A DNA stretch of 8,176 nucleotides from Clostridia bacterium (GCA_029256365.1 JAQSYB010000073.1:1-8176); one strand, 5' to 3'. Shown: positions 1-6,919, counted from the stretch's first letter. The notes: generated from the sequence alone by a model not told the origin. A program made the numbers and translations.

Positions 1-585
1 GATAGAGAAGTTATGGTTGGAGGCATTAAGTGCCTTGTTTCCAGAACTGGGTACACAGGAGAGGATGGCTTCGAAATATATGCTTCTAACAAAGACATTT
101 CCGCTGTTTGGAGCAAGCTTATGGAAGTTGGCAAGGATCTTGGACTTAAACCATGTGGCCTAGGCTGCAGAGATACCTTGAGATTTGAAGCTACATTGCC
201 TTTATACGGCAATGAAATTGACAAGGATATCACTCCACTTGAAGCAGGACTTGGTATGTTTGTAAAGCTAAACAAAGCGAACTTTATAGGCAAGGATGCT
301 TTGGTGAAGCAAAAAGAAGAAGGCTTAAAGAGAAAAACTGTAGGCTTTGAACTAATCGACAAAGGTATTCCAAGACACGGCTACGAAGTAATGGCAGATG
401 GCAAGGTGATTGGAGTTGTAACTACAGGCTATATGGCTCCTACTGTAAAGAAGAGCATCGGCTTAGCACTAATTGATGCTGCTTATGCTGAATTGGATAC
501 ACCAATTGAGATAATCGTAAGAAATAAGCCTCTAAAAGCAAAGGTAACGAGCAAGAAGTTCTTAAATAAAAACTACAAGAAATAA
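1..585 (+). CDS. gcvT: Glycine cleavage system T protein (aminomethyltransferase), 3' part only
   Basis: This is the C-terminal 194 residues of GcvT. The frame is open from the first base of the window, so the gene is cut by the window edge, not broken; about 170 residues are missing compared with the usual 360-370. GcvT takes the aminomethyl group from the lipoyl arm of GcvH, passes the methylene to tetrahydrofolate and releases ammonia in the cytoplasm. Visible family signatures are SRTGYTGEDGFE (local residues 14-25, part of the folate-binding region), GLGCRDTLRFEA followed by LPLYGNEID and ITPLEAGLG, then FIGKDAL, and the C-terminal barrel segment with VTTGYMAPTVKKSIGLALI. It is the first visible gene of the glycine cleavage operon and ends in tandem TAA codons. 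A 100-base gap with a hairpin separates it from gcvH. Identification is secure. Confidence 0.96.
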   Translation, partial: DREVMVGGIKCLVSRTGYTGEDGFEIYASNKDISAVWSKLMEVGKDLGLKPCGLGCRDTLRFEATLPLYGNEIDKDITPLEAGLGMFVKLNKANFIGKDALVKQKEEGLKRKTVGFELIDKGIPRHGYEVMADGKVIGVVTTGYMAPTVKKSIGLALIDAAYAELDTPIEIIVRNKPLKAKVTSKKFLNKNYKK

Positions 586-593
586 TAAACTAT

Positions 594-624
594 TGTAGTG
601 GTTGGTACTTTACCTGCTACTGCA
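594..624 (+). other. Strand-specific hairpin in the gcvT-gcvH spacer
   Basis: Bases 594-607 can pair with 611-624 around a CTT loop (608-610). The 14 positions give ten Watson-Crick pairs, three G-U pairs (596/622, 600/618, 602/616) and one T-T mismatch (603/615). The G-U pairs hold only in RNA copied from this strand, so the structure would form in the operon mRNA. No T-run follows, so it is not an ordinary intrinsic terminator. It may protect an mRNA end or mark a processing site between gcvT and gcvH; that role is inferred. The rest of the 586-685 gap is AT-rich, with the gcvH ribosome site AGGAGG at 673-678 and no ORF. Confidence 0.5.
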
Positions 625-685
625 TCAAATAAATGCTAAATGAATAAACATAATAAAAAATAATAAAATTTTAGGAGGATGTAAA

Positions 686-1060
686 ATGAACGTATTAAAG
701 GATTTGCTTTACACAAAGGATCACGAGTGGGTAAAAGTTGAGGGAGATAAGGCATATGTTGGTATCACTGACTATGCACAGCATGCTTTGGGTGATATCG
801 TTTTCGTTGAATTGGCAGAGGTTGACGCAGAATTAAGCGCTGGAGATTCCTTTGGTGCAGTTGAATCAGTAAAAGCAGCATCAGATGTTTACATCGCTGT
901 ATCTGGTACTGTAGTAGAAACAAACGAAGCTGTTATTGATGATCCATCTCTTTTAAACCAAGATGCATATGCAAATTGGATGGTTTGTGTAACATTGAAT
1001 GATAAATCAGAGCTAGATGGCCTAATGAATGCAGAGCAGTACGAAGCTCACTGCAAATAG
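686..1060 (+). CDS. gcvH: Glycine cleavage system H protein (lipoyl carrier)
   Basis: GcvH is the mobile cofactor protein of the glycine cleavage system. Its lipoyl-lysine arm receives the aminomethyl group from the P protein, presents it to the T protein and is reoxidised by Lpd. The 124-residue length is normal for the family. The N-terminal region carries the typical YTKDHEWVKVEGDKAYVGITDYAQ, followed by LGDIVFVELAEVD. The lipoylation site is ESVKAASDVY, with Lys63 as the modified residue, and SGTVVETNEAV follows as the second strand of the lipoyl fold. The end (WMVCVTLNDKSELDGLM) is also typical. The ATG at 686 is preceded by a strong AGGAGG at 673-678 with 7 bases between. gcvPA begins 10 bases after its stop, so gcvH, gcvPA and gcvPB form the tightest block of the operon. 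It could instead serve as a lipoate relay protein, but its context makes the glycine role nearly certain. Confidence 0.97.
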   Translation: MNVLKDLLYTKDHEWVKVEGDKAYVGITDYAQHALGDIVFVELAEVDAELSAGDSFGAVESVKAASDVYIAVSGTVVETNEAVIDDPSLLNQDAYANWMVCVTLNDKSELDGLMNAEQYEAHCK

Positions 1061-1064
1061 GGGG
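1059..1064 (+). promoter_or_regulatory. Ribosome binding site that fixes the gcvPA start
   Basis: AGGGGG overlaps the gcvH TAG stop and lies 6 bases before the ATG at 1071. The longer open frame begins at an ATG at 1029 inside gcvH. That start would add 14 residues of non-family sequence and has no comparable ribosome site, so 1071 is chosen. The placement also allows translational coupling between gcvH and gcvPA. Confidence 0.75.
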
Positions 1065-1070
1065 TATATT

Positions 1071-2414
1071 ATGTTTCCATACATACCTAATACACCAAAA
1101 GAAGAAAAGCAAATGCTGCAAAGCATCGGTATTGAAAGTACCGATGCCTTGTTTGCTGATATACCAGCCGAAGTTAGACTTTCTAGAAAGCTCAATCTTG
1201 GCGAAGCAATGTCTGAGCTTGAATTAACAAGATTCATAAAAGACCTTGCAAATCAAAACAAAAATACAGATGATATGGTTTGTTTCTTAGGTGCAGGCGC
1301 CTATGATCATTACATACCAGCAATCATAAAACATATTACCTCCCGTTCTGAGTTCTATACAGCATATACTCCATATCAGCCGGAGATAAGCCAAGGTACT
1401 CTACAGGTAATATTTGAATATCAAACTATGATTGCCAACATCACTGGCATGGATGTAGCAAATGCATCTATGTATGATGGTGCAACTGCTTGTGCAGAGG
1501 CTGGCATGATGGCTGTAGAAAACACGAAGAAGAAATCTTTAGTAGTTTCTAAGAGCGTACATCCTGAGGTTCGTAAGGTTTTGACAACATACATGAAGTT
1601 TGTAGGTGTTGAAGTAGTAGAAATAGACTGCCAAGATGGTGTTACTGATATCGGTAAGCTGAAAGCTGCTGTATCAAATACTACTGCAGGTGTTATTGTA
1701 CAAAACCCTAACTTCTTTGGTATCGTAGAAGATTTAACAGAAGTAGAAAGCATTACTCATCAAAATAAAGCGTTGCTTATTGTAAACGTAATTGATCCTA
1801 TATCCCTTGGTCTTCTCAAGACTCCTGGCGAAATGGGTGCAGATATTGTTGTTGGTGAAGGACAGGCCTTTGGCAATGCCATTAACTTTGGTGGTCCATA
1901 CCTAGGCTTTATGGCTGCTACAAATAAGCTTATGAGAAAGCTTCCAGGCAGAATCATTGGAGAAACGACTGATATAGATGGCAAGAGAGCCTTTGTATTA
2001 ACTCTTCAAGCTAGAGAGCAGCACATCAGAAGAGAAAAAGCTACCTCAAATATCTGCTCCAACCAAGCTTTGAATGCACTTATCGCAGCAATTTATCTTA
2101 CTACGATGGGCAAAAAAGGCTTGGCAGAAGTAGCAGAGCAAAGCGCTAGCAAGGCTCACTATGCATACAATCAAATCATTGCTACTGGTAAATTCAAGCC
2201 AGTATTCAACCAGCCATTCTTCAAGGAATTTGTAGTCCAAAGCAGTCAAAAGGCTTCCGCAGTAAATGCAGAGCTTTTAAAGCACAATATACTTGGGGGC
2301 TATGACCTTGTAAAAGACTATGCTGGTATGGAAAATGCTTTGCTTTTCTGTGTAACAGAAAAGAGAACAAAGCAAGAAATTGATAAGCTAGTTGAAATAC
2401 TGAAAGGAATGTAG
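1071..2414 (+). CDS. gcvPA: Glycine dehydrogenase (decarboxylating) subunit 1, P-protein alpha
   Basis: This is the N-terminal-type half of the split glycine decarboxylase. With GcvPB it forms the PLP enzyme that decarboxylates glycine and transfers aminomethyl to lipoyl-GcvH. With the start at 1071 the protein is 447 residues and begins MFPYIPNTPKEEKQML, matching the usual start and the usual length of about 448. Family blocks in order are FLGAGAYDHYIPAII (about residues 72-86), YTPYQPEISQGTLQ (about 98-111), EYQTMIANITGMDVANASMYDGATACAEA (about 115-143), then GEGQAFGNAINFGGPYLGF and a LQAREQHIRREKATSNICSNQAL block. As expected for the alpha subunit, it has no Schiff-base lysine motif, since that residue is in GcvPB. 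Its TAG stop overlaps the AGGAGG of gcvPB, so the two subunits are probably translationally coupled to keep 1:1 amounts. Confidence 0.97.
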   Translation: MFPYIPNTPKEEKQMLQSIGIESTDALFADIPAEVRLSRKLNLGEAMSELELTRFIKDLANQNKNTDDMVCFLGAGAYDHYIPAIIKHITSRSEFYTAYTPYQPEISQGTLQVIFEYQTMIANITGMDVANASMYDGATACAEAGMMAVENTKKKSLVVSKSVHPEVRKVLTTYMKFVGVEVVEIDCQDGVTDIGKLKAAVSNTTAGVIVQNPNFFGIVEDLTEVESITHQNKALLIVNVIDPISLGLLKTPGEMGADIVVGEGQAFGNAINFGGPYLGFMAATNKLMRKLPGRIIGETTDIDGKRAFVLTLQAREQHIRREKATSNICSNQALNALIAAIYLTTMGKKGLAEVAEQSASKAHYAYNQIIATGKFKPVFNQPFFKEFVVQSSQKASAVNAELLKHNILGGYDLVKDYAGMENALLFCVTEKRTKQEIDKLVEILKGM

Positions 2415-2425
2415 GAGGTGTAATA

Positions 2426-3889
2426 ATGAGAAACTATAACGAATTAATATTTGAAATTTCCAGAGAAGGCAGAATTGCTTACACACTTCCTGCATGTGAT
2501 GTGCCGGAAACTAGCTTAACTGAAATGCTTCCAGCGTCCATGCTTAAAACAAAAGAGCTGGAGCTTCCTGAAGTCAGCGAGCTAGATGTTGTCAGACACT
2601 ATACCCTTCTTTCAAACAAGAACTTTGGTGTTGACACAGGCTTCTATCCATTAGGCTCTTGTACAATGAAGTATAACCCAAAGATCAACGAAGATATCGC
2701 TTCTATGCCAAAATTTACAGGACTTCACCCATACCAGCCAGTTGAAACTGCACAAGGTGCTCTTCACCTTATGCATGACTTAGGTGGAATGCTTGCAGAA
2801 ATTACAGGCATGGAGCAAGTAAGCTTACAGCCCGCCGCAGGAGCACATGGCGAATTGGCAGGGCTTATGATTATAAAAGCTTATCACCAAAACAGAGGCG
2901 ACAGCAAGAGAAACAAAATAATCGTTCCTGACTCAGCTCACGGCACAAATCCTGCCAGTGCAGCAGTTGCAGGCTTTGATATTATTGAAATAAAATCCGA
3001 TGCAAATGGTGCAGTAGATTTGGATAGCTTAAAGGCTGTACTTAGTGATGAGATTGCAGGTCTTATGCTTACAAACCCAAGTACTCTTGGTTTGTTTGAA
3101 AGCAATATTAAGGAAATAGCTAATCTTGTACATCAAGCCGGCGGTCTTTTGTACTATGATGGTGCAAACATGAATGCTATTATGGGCTATACAAGACCTG
3201 GAGACATGGGCTTTGACGTAGTTCACTTGAACCTGCACAAGACCTTCTCCACTCCTCACGGCGGCGGTGGTCCAGGAAGCGGTCCTGTAGGAGTTTCCAA
3301 GAAATTGGTTGACTTCCTTCCAGTTCCTGTAGTTGAAAAACAAGCAGACAAATATATACTGAACTATGATAAACCATTGTCTATCGGTAAGATAAAAGGC
3401 TTCTACGGCAACTTTGGCGTAATTGTCAGAGCTTATGCTTATGTATTGACTATGGGTGCAGATGGTCTTAAGAAGGCTAGTGAAATGGCTGTTCTGAATG
3501 CCAACTACATTAAGGAAAGACTAAAAGGTCATTATCATCTTGCAATCGATACAATTTGCAAGCATGAATTTGTATTGGGCGGCTTGGATCCTGATTATCA
3601 TGAAGTTTCTACTCTCGATATTGCAAAGAGACTTCTTGATTATGGCTACCATCCACCAACAATATACTTCCCACTTATCGTAGATAGTTCAATCATGATT
3701 GAACCAACTGAAACAGAAAGCTTAGAAACAATGGATAAATTTATCGATGTAATGATTAAAATTGCAGGTGAAGCAAGAACAAATCCTGAGCTTCTAAAGT
3801 CAGCACCACATGATACTTATGTTAGAAGACTTGACGAAGTAAAGGCTGCAAGAACACCAGTACTTAGGTATATAAAAGAAACGAATTAG
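2426..3889 (+). CDS. gcvPB: Glycine dehydrogenase (decarboxylating) subunit 2, P-protein beta
   Basis: This is the catalytic, PLP-binding half of the split glycine decarboxylase. The 487-residue length is normal. Signatures in order are GFYPLGSCTMKYNPKI (from residue 72), GLHPYQP, a SLQPAAGAHGELAGL block, DSAHGTNPASAA (about 169-180), and LNLHKTFSTPHGGGGPGSGPVGV, in which Lys272 is the expected Schiff-base lysine for PLP, followed by the glycine-rich loop typical of P-proteins. The C-terminal part holds YHPPTIYFPL and MIEPTETES, also standard. The ATG follows AGGAGG at 2413-2418 with 7 bases between, directly after the gcvPA stop. The next gene, lpdA, begins only 125 bases further on, with a long hairpin between. 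No catalytic residue is missing, so the enzyme should be active with GcvPA. Confidence 0.97.
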   Translation: MRNYNELIFEISREGRIAYTLPACDVPETSLTEMLPASMLKTKELELPEVSELDVVRHYTLLSNKNFGVDTGFYPLGSCTMKYNPKINEDIASMPKFTGLHPYQPVETAQGALHLMHDLGGMLAEITGMEQVSLQPAAGAHGELAGLMIIKAYHQNRGDSKRNKIIVPDSAHGTNPASAAVAGFDIIEIKSDANGAVDLDSLKAVLSDEIAGLMLTNPSTLGLFESNIKEIANLVHQAGGLLYYDGANMNAIMGYTRPGDMGFDVVHLNLHKTFSTPHGGGGPGSGPVGVSKKLVDFLPVPVVEKQADKYILNYDKPLSIGKIKGFYGNFGVIVRAYAYVLTMGADGLKKASEMAVLNANYIKERLKGHYHLAIDTICKHEFVLGGLDPDYHEVSTLDIAKRLLDYGYHPPTIYFPLIVDSSIMIEPTETESLETMDKFIDVMIKIAGEARTNPELLKSAPHDTYVRRLDEVKAARTPVLRYIKETN

Positions 3890-3905
3890 TCAAAGATAGG
3901 ATGGA

Positions 3906-3953
3906 TATTTCGCGTCAGACAAGGTTCCTGAGGACAATGTATGGCGCGAAATA
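3906..3953 (+). other. Long imperfect hairpin in the gcvPB-lpdA spacer
   Basis: A 48-base inverted repeat has a perfect 9-bp outer stem, TATTTCGCG (3906-3914) with CGCGAAATA (3945-3953). The inner arm continues: T-G 3915/3944, pairs 3916-3917 with 3942-3943, a G-A mismatch 3918/3941, pairs 3919-3921 with 3938-3940, a 2x2 internal loop (3922-3923 with 3936-3937), then 3924-3927 with 3932-3935 and a CTGA tetraloop. Both wobbles are G-U only in + strand RNA, pointing to a structure in the operon mRNA. The nearest T-run (3971-3975) is 17 bases past the stem, so this does not look like a standard terminator. The remaining spacer holds only the lpdA ribosome site AAGGAG (4003-4008). It resembles no riboswitch I can name. 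Confidence 0.6.
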
Positions 3954-4014
3954 GACTAGTATACTGATTGTTTTTCTTGAATATGCCTTTAATGGAGTAA
4001 GTAAGGAGAGTCTC

Positions 4015-5409
4015 ATGAATAAAGATGTAATTGTGATAGGCGGAGGCCCTGGAGGTTATGTAGCAGCGATAAGAGCTGCCCATCTTGGGTCTGATGTATG
4101 CCTGATAGAAAGAGATAAATTGGGCGGTACCTGTCTAAATAGAGGTTGCATACCCACTAAGGCCTTATGGAGAAATGCAGAGATTTTAAATACCCTGAAG
4201 CACATCAAAGAATTTGGGATTGAAGTCGATGGATACAGCATCAATGTGGAAGAGGTTCAAAACAGAAAGCAAAAGGTTGTTGACCAATTGGTTTCAGGTA
4301 TTGAGCAGCTTCTCAAAGCAAATAAGGTTGAAGTGATGAACGGTACAGCTTCCCTAAAGGATAAGAACACTGTAATGGTTACATTCGCTGATGGAAGCAC
4401 AAAAGAAATCACAGCGAAAAACATCATCATAGCTACTGGCTCAAAAACTACTCTTCCACCAATTGAGGGTGCCAACCTTGAGGGAGTGCTTACAAGTGAT
4501 GAAATATTAAACTTTAAGGAAATTCCAAAAAGGCTTTCTATCATTGGCGGTGGCGTAATAGCCTTGGAGTTCGCAGGAATATTTGCTGCCATGGGCTCAG
4601 CTGTTACTGTAGTAAACCGTTCAAGTATACTAAAAAGAGTAGACAGTGATATAGTAAAAAGATTTGCAGTATCCCTAAAGAAAAAGGGCATAGAGTTAAT
4701 TACGGACTGCAGTATGGATCGAATAGAAAAGAAAGATGGTCTTTTCTATATTCTGGGGGAAAATAAAAAGGGTAAGTTTGAAATAGCTTCAGATGAACTC
4801 CTTGTTGCAACAGGAAGAGATCCTGTTTTAGAAGGAATAAACCTAGACGGACTTGGCATTGAGTACAGCAAAAGAGGAATCAAAGTTGATGCCAACTATG
4901 AAACAAATGTAAAAGGTGTTTATGCAATTGGAGATGTAAATGGGAAGATTATGCTTGCCCATGCAGCATCCCATCAGGGTATCACCGTAGCAGAAAAAAT
5001 ACATGGAATTGAAAGCAGCTCCCACTCTCCAGTTCCAGATTGTATATTCGTATTCCCTGAGATTTCCAGCGTCGGAATGACAGAGGAAGATGTAAAGGAA
5101 CAAGGCATAAATTATCAAGTTAGCAAATTTATGTTTGGAGCCAATGGAAAAGCACTTTCCCTCGGAGAAGGTGAAGGCTTTGTAAAGGTTCTATCTAATG
5201 AGCAGGAAGAAATCATAGGTGTTCACATTATGGGCCCTCATGCTTCGGATTTAATTCACGAAGGCACTCTTGCAATTAGTGCAAAGCTAAAAATTGATGA
5301 TATCAAAAATACGATTCATGCTCATCCTACATTGTCAGAAGCTTTCCATGAGGCTGTATGCGGCCTTAAGGGTGAGGCAATACACATGGTTCAACCAAAA
5401 AGAAATTAA
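4015..5409 (+). CDS. lpdA: Dihydrolipoyl dehydrogenase (L protein), possibly NADP-preferring
   Basis: This FAD flavoprotein reoxidises the dihydrolipoyl arm of GcvH and passes electrons to a pyridine nucleotide. The 464-residue length matches an E3 without an N-terminal lipoyl domain. The FAD-binding motif is VIGGGPGGYVAAIRAA (residues 7-22), the redox disulfide is Cys40-Cys45 in GGTCLNRGC, and a second FAD contact lies in YAIGDVNGKIMLAHAASHQG. The C-terminal HAHPTLSEAFHEA carries the catalytic pair His437 and Glu442. The pyridine-nucleotide motif is unusual: it reads G178-G-G180-V-I-A183, and the acidic residue that ends the next strand in NAD enzymes is Asn201, followed by Arg202 and, further on, Lys207-Arg208. 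These are features of NADP-type relatives such as glutathione reductase, so NADP use is inferred. AAGGAG at 4003-4008 supports the ATG. glyA follows 18 bases after the stop. Confidence 0.94.
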   Translation: MNKDVIVIGGGPGGYVAAIRAAHLGSDVCLIERDKLGGTCLNRGCIPTKALWRNAEILNTLKHIKEFGIEVDGYSINVEEVQNRKQKVVDQLVSGIEQLLKANKVEVMNGTASLKDKNTVMVTFADGSTKEITAKNIIIATGSKTTLPPIEGANLEGVLTSDEILNFKEIPKRLSIIGGGVIALEFAGIFAAMGSAVTVVNRSSILKRVDSDIVKRFAVSLKKKGIELITDCSMDRIEKKDGLFYILGENKKGKFEIASDELLVATGRDPVLEGINLDGLGIEYSKRGIKVDANYETNVKGVYAIGDVNGKIMLAHAASHQGITVAEKIHGIESSSHSPVPDCIFVFPEISSVGMTEEDVKEQGINYQVSKFMFGANGKALSLGEGEGFVKVLSNEQEEIIGVHIMGPHASDLIHEGTLAISAKLKIDDIKNTIHAHPTLSEAFHEAVCGLKGEAIHMVQPKRN

Positions 5410-5427
5410 ACCTTAGGAGGTTATCTA

Positions 5428-6645
5428 ATGTACGAAAATCTTAAGCTACAAGATCCTGAATTGTTTCAAACAATTGAGTCGGAAATAGAAAGACAATCAA
5501 GCAAAATAGAACTTATTGCTTCTGAAAACTTTGTTAGCAAAGCAGTAATGGAAGCAGCTGGTTCACACCTTACAAATAAGTACGCAGAAGGTTATCCTGG
5601 CAAAAGATACTATGGCGGCTGTGAGTTTGTAGATATGACTGAGAACCTAGCTCGTGATAGAATGAAATCTCTTTTTGGAGCAGAGCATGCAAATGTTCAG
5701 CCTCACTCAGGCTCCCAAGCGAACATGGGTGTTTATTTGGCAGTTCTTACTCCTGGAGACACTGTACTAGGAATGAACCTATCCCACGGCGGCCACTTAA
5801 CACACGGAAGTCCAGTTAACTTCTCCGGCAAGCTTTTCAAGTTTGTTTCCTACGGAGTTGATCAGGCAGGCTACATTAACTATGATGAAGTAAGAGCTAT
5901 GGCATTAGAGCATAAGCCAAAAATGATTGTAGCTGGAGCAAGTGCTTATTCAAGAACAATTGATTTTGCTAAGATTAGAGAGATTTGCGACGAAGTTGGA
6001 GCATATATGATGGTGGATATGGCTCACATTGCTGGTCTAGTTGCAACTGGTCTACATCCAAGCCCAGTACCTTATGCTGACTTTGTAACGACTACAACTC
6101 ATAAGACCTTGAGAGGTCCAAGAGGCGGTGCTATTCTTTGCAAGGAAAAATATGCAAAGGACGTTGACAAAACAATATTCCCAGGCATTCAAGGTGGACC
6201 ACTGATGCACATTATTGCCGCAAAAGCTGTATGCTTCAAGGAAGCTGCATCTGCGGAATTCAAGCAATATCAGCAAAATGTTTTAGACAATGCAAAGACA
6301 CTTGCAAATGCGCTTATGGAAAGAGGCTTCAACCTTGTATCTGGCGGTACAGACAACCACTTAATGCTGGTTGACCTTAGAAATAAGGGTGTAACAGGCA
6401 AGGAAGCTGAGCATCTGCTTGACGAAATTGGCATCACAGTAAATAAAAACACAGTTCCATTCGAAACACAAAGCCCATTTGTAACAAGCGGTATCCGTAT
6501 TGGTACGCCTGCTACAACTTCTAAAGGCTTTGGCAAAGAAGAAATGGTAGAGATCGCTGATATCATCAACTGGACGATTGAAAACAAGGATGGAGATCTT
6601 ACTCCAGCAAGAGAAAGAGTTGCAGCAATCACTAAGAGATTCTAA
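5428..6645 (+). CDS. glyA: Serine hydroxymethyltransferase
   Basis: GlyA is a cytoplasmic PLP enzyme that interconverts serine plus THF with glycine plus 5,10-methylene-THF. Placed at the end of the glycine cleavage operon, it can consume the methylene-THF made by GcvT to build serine from a second glycine, or feed glycine from serine. The 405 residues are close to the usual 410-417. Signatures are KIELIASENFVS (residues 26-37), YAEGYPGKRYYGGCEFVD (ending near residue 69), the HGGHLTHG segment, VDMAHIAGLVA, and TTTTHKTLRGPRGG, in which Lys226 is the Schiff-base lysine. TSGIRIGTPA near the C-terminus carries the arginine expected to bind the substrate carboxylate. AGGAGG at 5415-5420 lies 7 bases before the ATG. 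A strong terminator begins 15 bases after the stop, so this is the last gene of the operon. Confidence 0.97.
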   Translation: MYENLKLQDPELFQTIESEIERQSSKIELIASENFVSKAVMEAAGSHLTNKYAEGYPGKRYYGGCEFVDMTENLARDRMKSLFGAEHANVQPHSGSQANMGVYLAVLTPGDTVLGMNLSHGGHLTHGSPVNFSGKLFKFVSYGVDQAGYINYDEVRAMALEHKPKMIVAGASAYSRTIDFAKIREICDEVGAYMMVDMAHIAGLVATGLHPSPVPYADFVTTTTHKTLRGPRGGAILCKEKYAKDVDKTIFPGIQGGPLMHIIAAKAVCFKEAASAEFKQYQQNVLDNAKTLANALMERGFNLVSGGTDNHLMLVDLRNKGVTGKEAEHLLDEIGITVNKNTVPFETQSPFVTSGIRIGTPATTSKGFGKEEMVEIADIINWTIENKDGDLTPARERVAAITKRF

Positions 6646-6660
6646 TAAATATAACTATAC

Positions 6661-6695
6661 AAAAAGGTTCTGAACACATTGTTCAGAACCTTTTT
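6661..6695. terminator. Bidirectional intrinsic terminator between glyA and the DUF2249 gene
   Basis: A perfect 15-bp inverted repeat pairs 6661-6675 with 6681-6695 around the 5-base loop ACATT. The core is GGTTCTGAAC with its complement, flanked by five A on the left and five T on the right. Read on the + strand it ends in TTTTTATTAT and stops the glycine operon. Read on the - strand it likewise ends in a T-run and can stop the DUF2249 gene. The - strand stop codon (6683-6685) lies within the stem. Confidence 0.93.
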
Positions 6696-6919
6696 ATTAT
6701 AACCACCTGCCAAATCAATGGTCCCTGCTCTATATATTCATAATCATACTCATCGGGATAATCAAGTGTAAATTTGTATTTAAGAAGATGTTTAAGGTCA
6801 TGATCATTTATTAACTCTAGCTTCTCTCCCCCTGTAAGATCTTCAAAAGTAGATGCTACCGTAGGATATCTAACTATGGGGTCAAGTTCTCTGATGTCTA
6901 TTCTTCTCATTCCAGACAT
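6683..6919 (-). CDS. DUF2249 domain protein, function unknown
   Basis: This is a small acidic cytoplasmic protein of 78 residues with no signal peptide or membrane segment. The pattern is that of the DUF2249 family (a TusA/SirA-like small fold): a first strand with RRIDIRELDP (residues 5-14), a helix region ending in TFEDLTGGEKLELINDHD (24-41, with the typical NDHD turn), LKHLLKYKF, and a last strand YEYIEQGPLIWQVVIIKR (60-77). It has no cysteine, so it cannot act as a TusA-type sulfur carrier. The biochemical role is unknown; family members often occur near nitrogen-oxide, cupin or hemerythrin genes, but none is seen here. The start at 6919 is preceded by GAGGTG (6928-6933, 8 bases away), which favours it over the internal Met4. 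Its last codons and stop are inside the terminator stem. It lies 89 bases downstream of pxpC and may be read from it or separately. Confidence 0.82.
   Translation of the reverse strand: MSGMRRIDIRELDPIVRYPTVASTFEDLTGGEKLELINDHDLKHLLKYKFTLDYPDEYDYEYIEQGPLIWQVVIIKRF

Noticed and set aside
602..631. TTGGTA plus CAAATA as a promoter before gcvH
   Set aside because: The -10 match is poor and the -35 lies within the hairpin stem; AT-rich spacers give many such chance pairs.
1029..1070. Earlier in-frame ATG for gcvPA, inside gcvH
   Set aside because: It would add 14 residues unlike the family N-terminus and overlap gcvH by 32 bases; the ATG at 1071 has an AGGGGG site and gives the usual protein length.
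3906..3953. Guanidine-III riboswitch or other known riboswitch in the gcvPB-lpdA gap
   Set aside because: GAGGACAA slightly resembles part of the guanidine-III consensus, but the conserved pseudoknot strands are absent and the fold here is a simple long hairpin. Glycine riboswitch core motifs are also absent.
3960..3965. TATACT as a -10 box of an internal promoter for lpdA
   Set aside because: No acceptable -35 lies 16-18 bases upstream (the region is the hairpin arm, ATGTAT/TGTATG), and no extended -10 TG is present.
3886..4083. 65-codon - strand open frame over the gcvPB-lpdA spacer
   Set aside because: It overlaps the hairpin and the lpdA start, shows no protein family features, and is explained by the RNA structure plus chance.
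4257..4691. 144-codon open frame antisense to lpdA
   Set aside because: It lies fully inside a clearly real gene, has no recognisable domain or ribosome site, and its composition is that of a mirror frame. The same holds for antisense frames within gcvPA, gcvPB and glyA.
6661..6695. Possible sequence kinship of the terminator with the gcvPB-lpdA hairpin (shared AAGGTTC)
   Set aside because: The shared stretch is only seven bases and the flanks differ; a repeat family cannot be claimed.
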